Positions 34,765 through 41,849 of a stretch of DNA of 41,849 bases are shown here, in pieces. The DNA is from Occallatibacter sp. (lineage in GTDB: Bacteria > Acidobacteriota > Terriglobia > Terriglobales > Acidobacteriaceae). The notes beneath the pieces were generated by a model. That model was not told the DNA's origin and ran no database searches. It worked only from the letters and a program-made list of their open reading frames with translations. The position numbers were made by a program, and so were the translations under genes. Location: the NCBI GenBank assembly GCA_031296305.1, contig JARLFZ010000027.1, positions 1-41,849 of the forward strand. The letters run 5' to 3'. Numbering within the stretch: position 1 is the stretch's first letter; every line of letters starts with the position of its first letter.

Positions 34765-36232
34765 CGGCGATGGAGTCGACGCTACTGAGGAAGATGCGGG
34801 TAGCGTCGCCGCGCAGCACGCGGTAGAGGGCGAACTGACGCTGGGTCGAGCCGCGCAGCTCGAAGAGAAGGTCGCCGCGGTTGTCGGCCAGCGCATCCAC
34901 CGCGTCAACCAGGCGCATGCGCGGCGTGTCGTCGAGATGAGCAGCGTCGGTCACATTCTTGATCAGCACCGCAACGTTGCCGTAGAGATCTGGCTGCGCC
35001 ACCAGGGTCACGAATTTTTCCTCTGCGGCCGTGCCATCGGTATGCGCAGAGAGCACCATGGTGGCGCCAGAGCCATAGGCCAGCTCGAAGACGCGGAACT
35101 GCTCGTCGACGAGCGGCGCTGGCTGCGGCGGCAGCGTGGGTTGTTTGGGTTTGTGGGCTGTGGCGGCTGTTTTGGTTTTTGGCGCGGGCTTGGCGGGTGC
35201 GGGGGGCGGATTGAGACCCAAAGCCGTGCGTGCAATATCCTCCATCGCCGCCTTCATCTTGGCTTCGTCATCGGGATTGGCCCATACGTAATCCCAAACG
35301 TGCACGGGCCGGTCGGTCTGGTCGGAGACGGCGACTTCCTGATGCAGGTCGGACGGCAGACCGAGCAGGCTGGGTATGACTGGCCCATCAAAGCCTGCGG
35401 ACTTGCCGCGAAACAGATGCGGGCGGTTCGGATCGCTCGACTTGTCGACACTAGTGACGTAGCCCTCGTCTTCTTCGTTCTTCTTCCGTTTGAGCTTGGG
35501 CTGATTGGAGCCGTTCGTGGAGGTGGTCTCCGGAGCCGAGCTATCGGGCAAGCGGTGCAGTTCGGGACGGCCGGAATCTGACACTGGGGTCGAACCCGAT
35601 CCGGAGTTCGACGCGTCGCCGGTGCTGGAGCCGGAGGTATCGCCGCCTTTTTTGTGGAGCGTGGGGCGGTCGGGATCGGGCGGCGGCGCATTGGGGTCGG
35701 GGCCAGAATCGTTTGTTGAATTGCCGGAAGAACCTCCGCTCCCCGACCCCGCGTCACCGGCATGATGTTTGCGGTGCAGAACGGGTGTGTCGCTCTGGGC
35801 ATCATCGTATTCGTCGATCCTCGCCACCTGTTTAGGCGCGGGTTTCGGCACAGGCAGCGGCAGGCGCTTGCCGTAACCGACCCAGGAGCCCTGCTCACGC
35901 GCGGCGGTTTCAATATCGAAGAGGCCCAGGGGTTTGCCGTTCTGCAACAACTGGTACTCGACGTCGCTGGTAAGCGCGAGTGGAGACGGGCGGGCGAGAT
36001 AGATATCCGCGTCCTGAAGGTCGTGGCCGTCATAGATACAGATGGGCACGAGGCGGCTGGTCTTAGGTTTCGCTTCGTCGCCGGTCCACTCGAAGACCGC
36101 GATGGCGCGCAGCGTGGGAGTGTGATCGTCGGGCTTTGTGATTTGGCCGGGATATTGCGCGGCGGCAGGGAGCACGGCGGCCAGCAACGCTGCGAGCGTT
36201 ATCCACAAGCGACTTGTACTTCGCAATAACAC
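34748..36232 (-). CDS. Exported protein with RPxL(H/K/F) repeats, unknown function
   Basis: About 494 residues from a GTG with AAGGG upstream; an ATG seven codons earlier (36253) is also possible. A signal peptide (LWITLAALLAAVLPAAAQ) is clear. The N-terminal domain (to about residue 125) contains VPICIYDGHDLQDADIYLAR. A low-complexity Gly/Ser/Asp/Pro region follows, with five motifs: DTPVLHRKHH, DRPTLHKKGG, GRPELHRLPD, NQPKLKRKKN and NRPHLFRGKS. A Pro/Lys/Ala-rich spacer then leads to a C-terminal globular part. I do not know a family. The last codons lie in an IS21-like repeat, so the C-terminus may not be original. Confidence 0.7.
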   Translation of the reverse strand: MLLRSTSRLWITLAALLAAVLPAAAQYPGQITKPDDHTPTLRAIAVFEWTGDEAKPKTSRLVPICIYDGHDLQDADIYLARPSPLALTSDVEYQLLQNGKPLGLFDIETAAREQGSWVGYGKRLPLPVPKPAPKQVARIDEYDDAQSDTPVLHRKHHAGDAGSGSGGSSGNSTNDSGPDPNAPPPDPDRPTLHKKGGDTSGSSTGDASNSGSGSTPVSDSGRPELHRLPDSSAPETTSTNGSNQPKLKRKKNEEDEGYVTSVDKSSDPNRPHLFRGKSAGFDGPVIPSLLGLPSDLHQEVAVSDQTDRPVHVWDYVWANPDDEAKMKAAMEDIARTALGLNPPPAPAKPAPKTKTAATAHKPKQPTLPPQPAPLVDEQFRVFELAYGSGATMVLSAHTDGTAAEEKFVTLVAQPDLYGNVAVLIKNVTDAAHLDDTPRMRLVDAVDALADNRGDLLFELRGSTQRQFALYRVLRGDATRIFLSSVDSIAAPTGQ

Positions 36233-36337
36233 TTTCCACCCTTCGATAATCATCAAATCTGGAATAATCAGACTTGGCGGCCGTCAATCCATTGATTCAT
36301 TGATCGGCCCGCACGGTCTATAGCGAGGATATTCCCC

Positions 36338-36805
36338 ATGGAACTCAATAAGAAAGTCGCCAACTTCACGCTCAAGACGGACGAGGACAAAACGGTAAGC
36401 CTTTCCGATTATGCCGGCAAGCCGGTGATCCTCTTCTTTTACCCTAAGGCCGACACCCCGGGCTGCACCATTGAGGCCTGCGGCTTTCGCGACACGTTTA
36501 AGAAGCTGCAGGCGGCGGGTGCGGTGGTTCTGGGCATCAGCCGCGACACGCCCAAGGCGCAGGCCAAGTTCCGCGCCAAGTACGACCTCCCGTACACACT
36601 CCTTGCTGATGTAGACGAGAAAGTTTGCAAACAGTTTGATGTGTTGAAAGAAAAGAACATGTATGGCAAGAAAGTGATGGGGATTGTGCGGACGACGTTC
36701 GTGATCGGGCCAGATCAGAAGCTGCTGCACGTTTTCCCGCAGGTCAAGCCCGAGGGCCACGCTGAAGAGGTGCTGGCGCTGATGAAGGGGTTGAAGCGGA
36801 GTTAG
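36338..36805 (+). CDS. bcp: Peroxiredoxin of the BCP/PrxQ type
   Basis: A 155-residue thiol peroxidase. ILFFYPKADTPGCTIEACGF holds the peroxidatic Cys43 and, five residues on, the resolving Cys48, the arrangement of alpha-type BCP/PrxQ enzymes. KPVILFFYP and TTFVIGPDQKLLHVF are typical core strands. It reduces hydrogen peroxide and organic hydroperoxides with thioredoxin as donor in the cytoplasm. The ATG has GAGG upstream. The stop codon lies inside the first unit of a 9-bp tandem repeat that runs into the space before the next gene. Confidence 0.95.
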   Translation: MELNKKVANFTLKTDEDKTVSLSDYAGKPVILFFYPKADTPGCTIEACGFRDTFKKLQAAGAVVLGISRDTPKAQAKFRAKYDLPYTLLADVDEKVCKQFDVLKEKNMYGKKVMGIVRTTFVIGPDQKLLHVFPQVKPEGHAEEVLALMKGLKRS

Positions 36806-36845
36806 CGGAGCTAGCGGAGTTAGCGGGGTTGGCGGACTTAGTGGG
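36801..36845. repeat. 9-bp tandem repeat at the bcp stop
   Basis: Five units (GTTAGCGGA, GCTAGCGGA, GTTAGCGGG, GTTGGCGGA, CTTAGTGGG) follow one another; the bcp TAG stop lies in the first. Related units follow mfd at 5131-5157. Confidence 0.75.
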
Positions 36846-36861
36846 TCAGCGGAGTACGAGA

Positions 36862-37695
36862 GTGACCGAGACGGTTCAATGCGAAGTTCATGGGGAATCC
36901 CCGAAGACCTACGTCTGTATTCATTTAAAAGACGAAAGTTCGGGGCTCGGCTTCAATCGTGAAGATCCGTCGGAGGAGAACCCCTTCCCCGATGCATGGT
37001 GCGACACTTGCGAGACCGTTCGAGCCGAATATTACGGATGGGACAAGGTGCCGGATGGGCTTTGCAATCTAGCGTTGCTTTGTTCGGAGTGCTACGAGCG
37101 AGCAAGAACTCGGCACACAAGACCTTCAGTCACATTTGACGATCTTGCCGGTTTGCGCTGGAAATGCAGTAGTTGCGACGAGTGGCACAGTGGGCCTTGC
37201 CTCGATTTCGGCTTCTCGGAGCCCTATTACTGGACCAAGGATTGCGACAAGGCAAGCCGTTTGTCGAATCTGGTCCCGCGAGCCGTCAAGAAGCCGAGCC
37301 CGACCTTTCTCGATCTCGACTACTGTTCGATAAAAGGCGAGAGTTTTTTCGTCCGGGGACTCATACGTCTGCCGATCATTGGCGCGGCAGAGTTTTTTGA
37401 ATGGGGCGTTTGGGGATCTCTGAGCCAGGATAATTTCGAGACGTTGTTAAGAATGGACAAGGATCCAAAGCGCGTCGAACTTCCTCCCCTGTTCTCCTGG
37501 CTTAGCTCGCAGATTTCTGACTATCCGGACACTCTCAGCCTGAAAATGTATGCTCATATCCAGGAGCCGGGCATTCGGCCGTATTTCAGACTTGAATCGA
37601 CTGACCACCCACTTGCACAGGAGTACTTTCACGGCATTGCTCCCGAGCGAGTGAAGGAAATCATGCTGCGTGGCCTGCCCGCCGTCGAGGCCTAG
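36862..37695 (+). CDS. DUF2199 protein with N-terminal zinc-ribbon-like part
   Basis: A 277-residue protein starting at GTG, seven bases after GGAG; an upstream TTG would start inside the tandem repeat. The N-terminal 90 residues carry cysteine pairs (CEVHG, CDTCETV, LLCSECYERA) that look like a zinc-binding module. From about residue 100 a DUF2199 domain follows: WKCSSCDEWHSGPCLDFGFS, LDYCSIKGESFFVRGLIRLP, FEWGVWGSLSQDNFETLL and a C-terminal HPLAQEYFHGIAPERVKEIM. The function of DUF2199 is unknown. It is soluble, with no signal. The combination of the two parts is longer than DUF2199 proteins I know of. Confidence 0.85.
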   Translation: MTETVQCEVHGESPKTYVCIHLKDESSGLGFNREDPSEENPFPDAWCDTCETVRAEYYGWDKVPDGLCNLALLCSECYERARTRHTRPSVTFDDLAGLRWKCSSCDEWHSGPCLDFGFSEPYYWTKDCDKASRLSNLVPRAVKKPSPTFLDLDYCSIKGESFFVRGLIRLPIIGAAEFFEWGVWGSLSQDNFETLLRMDKDPKRVELPPLFSWLSSQISDYPDTLSLKMYAHIQEPGIRPYFRLESTDHPLAQEYFHGIAPERVKEIMLRGLPAVEA

Positions 37696-37711
37696 ACTCG
37701 AAGACTTCCCG

Positions 37712-38473
37712 ATGAATGCAACCCTTACTTCAGGCCACCTGCTGCAGCGTGCCTTTTTTGAGGCGCCGCCGGACCGCGTGGCGAGGCGGCTGCTGGGCAA
37801 AGTGCTGGCGCGCCGCAGCCGTGCCGGGTGGTTGGCCGGGCGCATCGTCGAAGTCGAGGCCTACCTGGGACCGCATGAGAAAACTGCCGATCCGGCGGCG
37901 CATTCGCATCGCGGCCCCACGCCGAGAAATCAGGTGCTCTTCGGACCGGCGGGGCATGCTTATGTTTATTTCATTTATGGGATGCACTCCTGCATGAATG
38001 TCTCGTGCGAACGCGAAGGCCATGGCGGGGGCGTGCTGATACGCGCACTGGAGCCGGTGGCGGGGGTGGAGCAGATGGCGCGGAACCGGGGATTGAGCGG
38101 GTTCCCACCCATCTCGCAAAAGACGCGAGATGGATGGGGCACGGAGGCAGGATGGGGCAACCTGAAGGAGCTGACCAGCGGCCCTGGCCGGCTGTGCGAG
38201 GCTCTGGGTATCACGCGCGGCACGGACAATGGGCTGGATTTGATCGATCCTGAGTCGCGGCTGCAACTGCGCGACGACGGAACGCGCGTAGGTCGCGTGC
38301 TGGTGACGGCTCGCATCGGCATCCGTCACGCAGCGGAGCTGCCCCTGCGCTTTGTAATCGCTGGAAACCGCTTTGTCTCTGGGCCGAAATCCCTCAACCG
38401 CGAAGCTCTGCCTCCTGCCTCTGAGCCGAAAATCCGCACCAACATCTTTCCACGCCTCCCGTCCGTCCCTTAA
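37712..38473 (+). CDS. 3-methyladenine DNA glycosylase, AAG/MPG type
   Basis: A 253-residue base-excision enzyme. GRIVEVEAYLGP holds the catalytic glutamate (E49) and the intercalating-tyrosine region (Y51). It is followed by AAHSHRGPTPRNQVLFGPAG, YVYFIYGMHSCMNVSCE, GVLIRALEP and SGPGRLCEALGI, all signatures of the AAG family. It releases alkylated purines and related lesions from DNA. Between RALEP and SGPGRL there is an extra segment of about 25 residues (about 127-152), encoded in part by a palindromic repeat. The C-terminal tail after FVSGP is Pro-rich. It begins 16 bases after the DUF2199 gene. Confidence 0.93.
   Translation: MNATLTSGHLLQRAFFEAPPDRVARRLLGKVLARRSRAGWLAGRIVEVEAYLGPHEKTADPAAHSHRGPTPRNQVLFGPAGHAYVYFIYGMHSCMNVSCEREGHGGGVLIRALEPVAGVEQMARNRGLSGFPPISQKTRDGWGTEAGWGNLKELTSGPGRLCEALGITRGTDNGLDLIDPESRLQLRDDGTRVGRVLVTARIGIRHAAELPLRFVIAGNRFVSGPKSLNREALPPASEPKIRTNIFPRLPSVP
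38105..38140. repeat. Hairpin repeat inside the AAG coding sequence
   Basis: CCATCTCGC (38109-38117) and GCGAGATGG (38125-38133) form a perfect 9-bp stem around AAAAGAC. It extends outward as CCCAC.../...ATGGGG with one mismatch. It encodes part of a segment absent from typical AAG proteins. Confidence 0.6.
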
Positions 38474-38531
38474 ACTGCACCCACACCACTTCCCGGAGCC
38501 CGCTTCAGGCCCACGAAAGGAATTCCTGCAC

Positions 38532-39158
38532 GTGAAAATCACTTCCCTGCTTCCTTCTGCTGCCGCAGTAGCATTGCTCGCCGCGGCGGTTTTTGCCGCA
38601 ACGACCGGGGCGCAGTCGCCGCAAACCGCGCCACAAAACTCGTCACAAGGTCCGCCGCCGGCCGACCAGGCTGCTCCGGGAGTTCCCCAAGGCCCTCCGC
38701 CGCAGGGCACGCCGGGCGGGCGGCCGATGCGCAATTATCCGCCCCCAACCAACCTTCAGGTGCTGCCCAAGGACATGACCGGCCGCCAGGTGCGCGACAT
38801 GATGGAGACGTGGGCGGGTTCGCTGGGCGTGCACTGCGATTTCTGCCACACGGCCGACCCGAAAAATGTGGGCCCCAATGGGCGTCCGCGCATGAACTTC
38901 GCCGACGACTCCAAGCCCGACAAGCAGATTGCGCGCATCATGTACTCCATGACGCAGCAGATGAACAAGGACTACATCAGCAAGGCTATGGATCTGGACA
39001 AGGATGGCATGGGCAAACCGGTGACGTGCGGAACCTGCCATCGCGGCCACGAGATGCCTGAGGATTTCGTGATTCCGCGCGAGGAGCACCGCGGTGGGCC
39101 GGGCGGAGGCGAGGGAACGCCACCACCCGCAGCAGGCGCGACACCGGCGCCGAATTAG
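38532..39158 (+). CDS. Diheme c-type cytochrome, reaction-centre cytochrome subunit-like
   Basis: A 208-residue exported protein starting at GTG with AAAGGA upstream. A signal peptide (about 1-27, ending AATTGAQS) is followed by a Pro/Gln/Gly-rich linker to residue 70. The domain begins LQVLPKDMTGRQVRDMMETW and carries CDFCH at 102-106 and CGTCH at 166-170, two haem attachment sites, with MYSMTQQMN between them as a possible axial methionine source. This resembles the photosynthetic reaction-centre cytochrome c subunit family, which has four haems in phototrophs; here half remain. A Gly/Pro-rich tail ends the protein. It probably acts in periplasmic electron transfer; the partners are not nearby. 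Confidence 0.85.
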   Translation: MKITSLLPSAAAVALLAAAVFAATTGAQSPQTAPQNSSQGPPPADQAAPGVPQGPPPQGTPGGRPMRNYPPPTNLQVLPKDMTGRQVRDMMETWAGSLGVHCDFCHTADPKNVGPNGRPRMNFADDSKPDKQIARIMYSMTQQMNKDYISKAMDLDKDGMGKPVTCGTCHRGHEMPEDFVIPREEHRGGPGGGEGTPPPAAGATPAPN

Positions 39159-39230
39159 CACTCGGACAGCATGAATTCGTAATCACTTTGTGGCCAGTCC
39201 GACGTGTGGCCAGAGCACGCCGCCGACTGG

Positions 39231-39236
39231 TATACT
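39231..39236 (+). promoter_or_regulatory. Probable -10 element of rpmB
   Basis: TATACT lies about 92 bases before the rpmB start. No good -35 hexamer is seen at 17 bases upstream, so this is tentative. Confidence 0.3.
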
Positions 39237-39327
39237 AAACGTTCGGCAAGGCGAGGACGCGGGATTCCGGGTGTGCGCCAGCTGCTTGGGCGGCGCCGAA
39301 AGTCCTTGAAAAATCTGGAGTTCAACC

Positions 39328-39516
39328 ATGGCACAAGTTTGCGATATCTGCGGCAAGGGTCCGCAATTCGGCAATAACATCTCACACGCGCACAACGTGA
39401 CGCGCCGGCGCTGGAATGTGAACCTGCAAGCAGTCAAGGCGCTCGTCAACGGAGCGCCCAAACGGATTCGCGTTTGCGCATCCTGTATCAAGAGCGGAAA
39501 GGTCGCCAAGGCGTAG
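39328..39516 (+). CDS. rpmB: 50S ribosomal protein L28
   Basis: A 62-residue protein, normal for L28. It has the opening [20 protein letters not shown], then [13 protein letters not shown] and a C-terminal [17 protein letters not shown]. The two Cys-x2-Cys pairs (CDIC, CASC) mark the zinc-binding form of L28. A GGAG ribosome site lies seven bases before the ATG. It is a single-gene unit with its own terminator, converging on msrB. Confidence 0.97.
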   Translation: MAQVCDICGKGPQFGNNISHAHNVTRRRWNVNLQAVKALVNGAPKRIRVCASCIKSGKVAKA

Positions 39517-39558
39517 GCGGCGCTCCGCGCTTTCAGGTTTTGGTCAAGAGTCGTGAGG

Positions 39559-39587
39559 CCCCGTCCTTGGTGGACGGGGTTTTGTTG
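39559..39587 (+). terminator. Rho-independent terminator of rpmB
   Basis: A perfect 8-bp stem CCCCGTCC/GGACGGGG with loop TTGGT is followed by TTTTGTTG. It starts about 43 bases after the rpmB stop. Confidence 0.88.
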
Positions 39588-39616
39588 TGCGCGATAAGCG
39601 AGGGACGCGGGCGACG

Positions 39617-40027
39617 TTACTTTTCTGCTTTCGCAAAAGTCAACGACGCGGAGTTGATGCAGTAGCGTAGGCCTGTAGGGCGCGGACCGTCGGGGAATAC
39701 ATGGCCAAGATGGCCGCCGCAACGGGCACATGTGACCTCGATGCGTTTCATGCCGAAGCTTGTGTCCTCATGCTCTACGACGGATTTTGAATCGGCGGGG
39801 ATCATAAAGCTGGGCCAGCCGCACCCGGAGTCGAACTTGGCGCCGCTCAAGAAAAGCATCGCGCCGCATCCCGCACAGTGATAGTTGCCGGTCTCGTGGT
39901 TTTCAGTCAGCGTGCCGGTAAAGGGACGCTCCGTCCCCTTCTCGCGCAACACGTGATACTGCTCGTGGGTGAGCATGGAGCGCCACTCGGCGTCGCTGTG
40001 GACGACCTTTTCCTGGGAATCGCTCAA
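39617..40027 (-). CDS. msrB: Peptide-methionine (R)-S-oxide reductase MsrB
   Basis: A 136-residue enzyme that reduces methionine-R-sulfoxide in proteins. It shows [63 protein letters not shown] and RYCINSASL, the last holding the catalytic cysteine. Two CxxC pairs (CAGC, CARC) form the zinc site. The best start is a TTG at 40027, seven bases after a perfect AGGAGG on the minus strand; the frame is open 60 bases further upstream, but that extension is not conserved in the family. It lies just downstream of ridA on the same strand (63 bases apart), so the two may be co-transcribed. Confidence 0.93.
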   Translation of the reverse strand: MSDSQEKVVHSDAEWRSMLTHEQYHVLREKGTERPFTGTLTENHETGNYHCAGCGAMLFLSGAKFDSGCGWPSFMIPADSKSVVEHEDTSFGMKRIEVTCARCGGHLGHVFPDGPRPTGLRYCINSASLTFAKAEK

Positions 40028-40090
40028 GACGGACCTCCTGGAGAGATTGTGATTCGTGACTCGTGGGCGTGAACCCTCACGAACCACGAG

Positions 40091-40480
40091 TCAGACCTCG
40101 GCAACGACTTCGATTTCGACCAGCAGGTTGCGAGGCAGCCGCGCAACTTCAACCGTGGTGCGCGCGGGCAGAGTGTCGGAGTCGCTCTCAAAGAACGACG
40201 CGTACACCGCATTCATGGCCGCGAAATCGTTCATGTCCTTCAAGAAGACGGTGGCTTTGACGACCTGGCCCAAACTGCTGCCTCCGGCTTCGAGCACGGC
40301 TTTGAGGTTTAGAAGCGTTCGCTCCGTCTGTTCTTTGATGCCGCCGGGAACGACCTGCCCCGTGATGGGATCGAGCCCGCCCTGTCCAGCGGTGAAGATT
40401 AGGCTGCCGACACGCATGCCCTGTGCATAAGGGCCGATGGCGGCCGGCGCACCATCTGTGGTGATGATTGATCGTGCCAT
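40091..40480 (-). CDS. ridA: RidA-family enamine/imine deaminase
   Basis: A 129-residue protein. It has the RidA (YjgF/YER057c/UK114) signature: GPYAQGMRVGSLIFTAGQGG, then LNLKAVLEAGGSSLGQVVKA, and ARTTVEVARLPRNLLVEIE. Arg107 corresponds to E. coli R105, which binds the substrate carboxylate. These trimeric cytoplasmic proteins hydrolyse reactive 2-aminoacrylate and other imines formed by PLP enzymes. The ribosome site before the ATG is poor. It is probably the first gene of a pair with msrB. Confidence 0.93.
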   Translation of the reverse strand: MARSIITTDGAPAAIGPYAQGMRVGSLIFTAGQGGLDPITGQVVPGGIKEQTERTLLNLKAVLEAGGSSLGQVVKATVFLKDMNDFAAMNAVYASFFESDSDTLPARTTVEVARLPRNLLVEIEVVAEV

Positions 40481-40651
40481 AGGGAGATTTTACGGCGATA
40501 GGCGCAGAGAGGCTATGGGATTTTTTGACTGGCCGCCCGGCGGAGATAAGACTTGCTGCAATGCCCTGCATGCATCCGAGAGGTTATTGCCTGCTCAGGA
40601 CCTGCTTTTCCTCTCCCGGCGAATGGCGTTCTAAACAGCCAGGGCATGAAA

Positions 40652-40679
40652 GGGCAATTCTCCTCGAGGAGAATTGCCC
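40652..40679. repeat. Perfect 28-bp palindrome
   Basis: GGGCAATTCTCCTC is immediately followed by its reverse complement, with no spacer (centre TCGA). It lies between the end of the DUF1761 gene and the start of ridA, both minus-strand. No T run follows on either strand, so a terminator role is uncertain. Confidence 0.8.
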
Positions 40680-40722
40680 CTAAGCACGCCGAGTCAGGAA
40701 CACCACACCACGGGGCAGCGGT

Positions 40723-41163
40723 TTAGTGGAATGCCGCCAGGATCGCACCGCCCAGGCCCATGGCCAGAAGCCAGTAGCTGGCGTTGATGGCAAAAAGATT
40801 GGCGGGCCGGTTCTCGAAAACGTGCTGCACGAAGAGCGGTGGCGCCATAAAGCCAAACCAGCAAACAACGCCGACTGCGGCTCCTTCTACAGCGGTAAGC
40901 GAAATCCTCCAACCCAAAATATGCGCCAACACGAACGAAAGCAGGAAGCAGCCGATAAAGGAAACCACCACTCCGACGAGTTGGTTCTTCGGCTTTTCGC
41001 CTTCGGCGAGTCCGACGAGCTTCCTCCAGGATTTTTTGAAAATCACTCCATACCAGACAGCTCCAAGAAAACACTGCGCTGCGGCCGAAATGACAATCAA
41101 GGTCAGCAAATGACCGGTGATGGGCGCCATCAACAGCATCGCGAAAAGATTTGCCACGAGCAT
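40723..41163 (-). CDS. DUF1761 membrane protein
   Basis: A 146-residue protein with about four hydrophobic helices. The LGAVWYGVIFKKSWRKLVGL segment near residue 32-50 and the GFMAPPLFVQHVFENRPANL segment with following hydrophobic helix near the C-terminus match DUF1761 proteins, small membrane proteins of unknown function. The ATG at 41163 has GGAGAG at the right distance; another at 41178 lacks a ribosome site. It is a single gene upstream of the palindrome and ridA. The 190 bases before it, up to the glycosylase gene, show no other feature. Confidence 0.8.
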   Translation of the reverse strand: MLVANLFAMLLMAPITGHLLTLIVISAAAQCFLGAVWYGVIFKKSWRKLVGLAEGEKPKNQLVGVVVSFIGCFLLSFVLAHILGWRISLTAVEGAAVGVVCWFGFMAPPLFVQHVFENRPANLFAINASYWLLAMGLGGAILAAFH

Positions 41164-41366
41164 TCGAGTACTCTCCATGAACAGGATTGATGTCCCGCTC
41201 CGTCACACTGCATTCCCACAGACAGAAATCACCGCCTGCAGTTCTGACGGGAGCCATCGAGATCACTGTGCGCGAGGGGCAGACGCTATGTCAAGGTAAA
41301 ACAAGGGATACGGCGCGGAAGTGCTACTCATAAGTAATCGCATCCATTCGCATCTTCGCGCGCTGA

Positions 41367-41849
41367 TCAGCGTCGTTTGAGGGCTTCGAGTTCGTCGAGG
41401 GTACGCGGCCAGTCGGAGCCAAGTAATCGCGATAGGCTGCGGTCGGCGAGGACCTTGCCGCCGGTCTGGCAGGCGGGGCAATAGTTGGTCTCGTTGTCGG
41501 CGTATCGAATGCGTTGAACGGGCGAGCCGCAACGCGGGCACGCTTGGCCGAAGCGGCCGTGGACTGCCATTTCCGGCCGGAATGCAGTCACACCTTCGGG
41601 AAATCTTTCCTTGGCTTTGGACGAAAGCCGCGCGATCCAGAGATCCAGCGTGAAGCGCGTGGCGGTGAAAAGGCGCTCCCACTCTTCCGGCTTGAGCTTG
41701 TGTGTGAGCGCGATGGGCGAAAGCTGCGCGGCGTGGAGAATTTCGTCGGAGTAGGCGTTGCCCACGCCGCTGATGAGCCGCGGATCGGTGAGGGCGCGCT
41801 TGAGGGTGCGGTTCTCCGCGGTGAGCGCCGCACGAAATGCGTCCAGATC
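41367..41849 (-). CDS. Fpg/Nei-family DNA glycosylase (3' part)
   Basis: The C-terminal 160 residues of a formamidopyrimidine-DNA glycosylase-like enzyme; the N-terminus with the catalytic proline lies beyond the window. The helix-two-turn-helix segment [20 protein letters not shown] is intact and contains the conserved GxGNxYxDE. The zinc finger is [25 protein letters not shown], with four cysteines. The usual arginine just before the third cysteine (gRsT-yC in classical Fpg) is replaced (DNETNYC). This form looks like a distinct Fpg/Nei subgroup, so the lesion range may differ from MutM. A long tail ([20 protein letters not shown]) follows the finger. Confidence 0.9.
   Translation of the reverse strand, partial: DLDAFRAALTAENRTLKRALTDPRLISGVGNAYSDEILHAAQLSPIALTHKLKPEEWERLFTATRFTLDLWIARLSSKAKERFPEGVTAFRPEMAVHGRFGQACPRCGSPVQRIRYADNETNYCPACQTGGKVLADRSLSRLLGSDWPRTLDELEALKRR

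Noticed and set aside
34751..35581. 276-codon plus-strand frame opposite the exported repeat protein
   Set aside because: The minus strand encodes a signal peptide and regular repeats; the plus frame is a Gly/Arg-rich shadow.
36801..36845. Possible CRISPR-like array
   Set aside because: The units are 9 bases long and contiguous without spacers, so this is a simple tandem repeat. No CRISPR array or cas gene was seen anywhere in the window.

Overview
The window is about 42 kb of GC-rich chromosome with bacterial housekeeping genes on both strands. The gene content suggests a member of the Acidobacteriota, probably of the Terriglobia/Acidobacteriaceae type. The clues are a photosynthetic-reaction-centre-type cytochrome c subunit in an otherwise heterotrophic gene set, a Big_2-domain lipoprotein, an RND pump of atypical subfamily, pyrR-pyrB-pyrC in one direction, and several families of palindromic intergenic repeats. 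This assignment is inference from gene families and was not confirmed by any search.

Layout. 1-1.5 kb: the 3' end of an unknown gene, a nitroreductase-like exported protein and a small membrane protein. 1.6-7 kb: mfd (transcription-coupled repair), a thioredoxin-fold protein and ruvB, with three copies of a double-hairpin repeat. 7.3-9.1 kb: a secreted Ig-like-repeat lipoprotein with a strong terminator. 9.1-10.8 kb: a compact minus-strand cassette of two DUF488 paralogues plus a protein resembling dual-OB-domain proteins; this is the best candidate here for an uncharacterised system. 10.9-13 kb: a polytopic membrane protein and a HigB/HigA-type toxin-antitoxin pair. 13.1-16.5 kb: gyrA followed by a two-gene cassette (small protein plus nucleotidyltransferase). 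16.5-19.9 kb: an APC permease, a PA2169/DUF2383 four-helix protein and a small membrane protein. 20-25.9 kb: a complete tripartite RND efflux operon (adaptor, permease, TolC-like). 26-27.4 kb: a tandem universal stress protein and a membrane protein. 27.6 kb: tRNA-Leu(UAA). 27.9-30.9 kb: pyrR, pyrB, pyrC. 31.3-33.4 kb: small membrane proteins (superinfection-immunity-like, DoxX) and a conserved-looking hypothetical. 33.6-36.3 kb: a fatty-acid desaturase with a CRP/FNR-like operator, and an exported repeat protein whose 3' end runs into IS21-like end repeats. 36.3-41.8 kb: bcp peroxiredoxin, a DUF2199 protein, 3-methyladenine glycosylase, cytochrome c, rpmB, msrB, ridA, a DUF1761 protein and the 3' part of an Fpg/Nei glycosylase.

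Themes. Four genes act in DNA repair or recombination (mfd, ruvB, the AAG glycosylase, the Fpg/Nei glycosylase) and three in thiol/peroxide/methionine repair (thioredoxin-fold protein, bcp, msrB). There are two small toxin-antitoxin-like cassettes around gyrA. The spaces between convergent genes are filled with short palindromic or tandem repeats rather than intact mobile elements, and one hairpin repeat of this kind lies in frame inside the AAG coding sequence. I found no CRISPR array, rRNA, prophage or intact insertion sequence.
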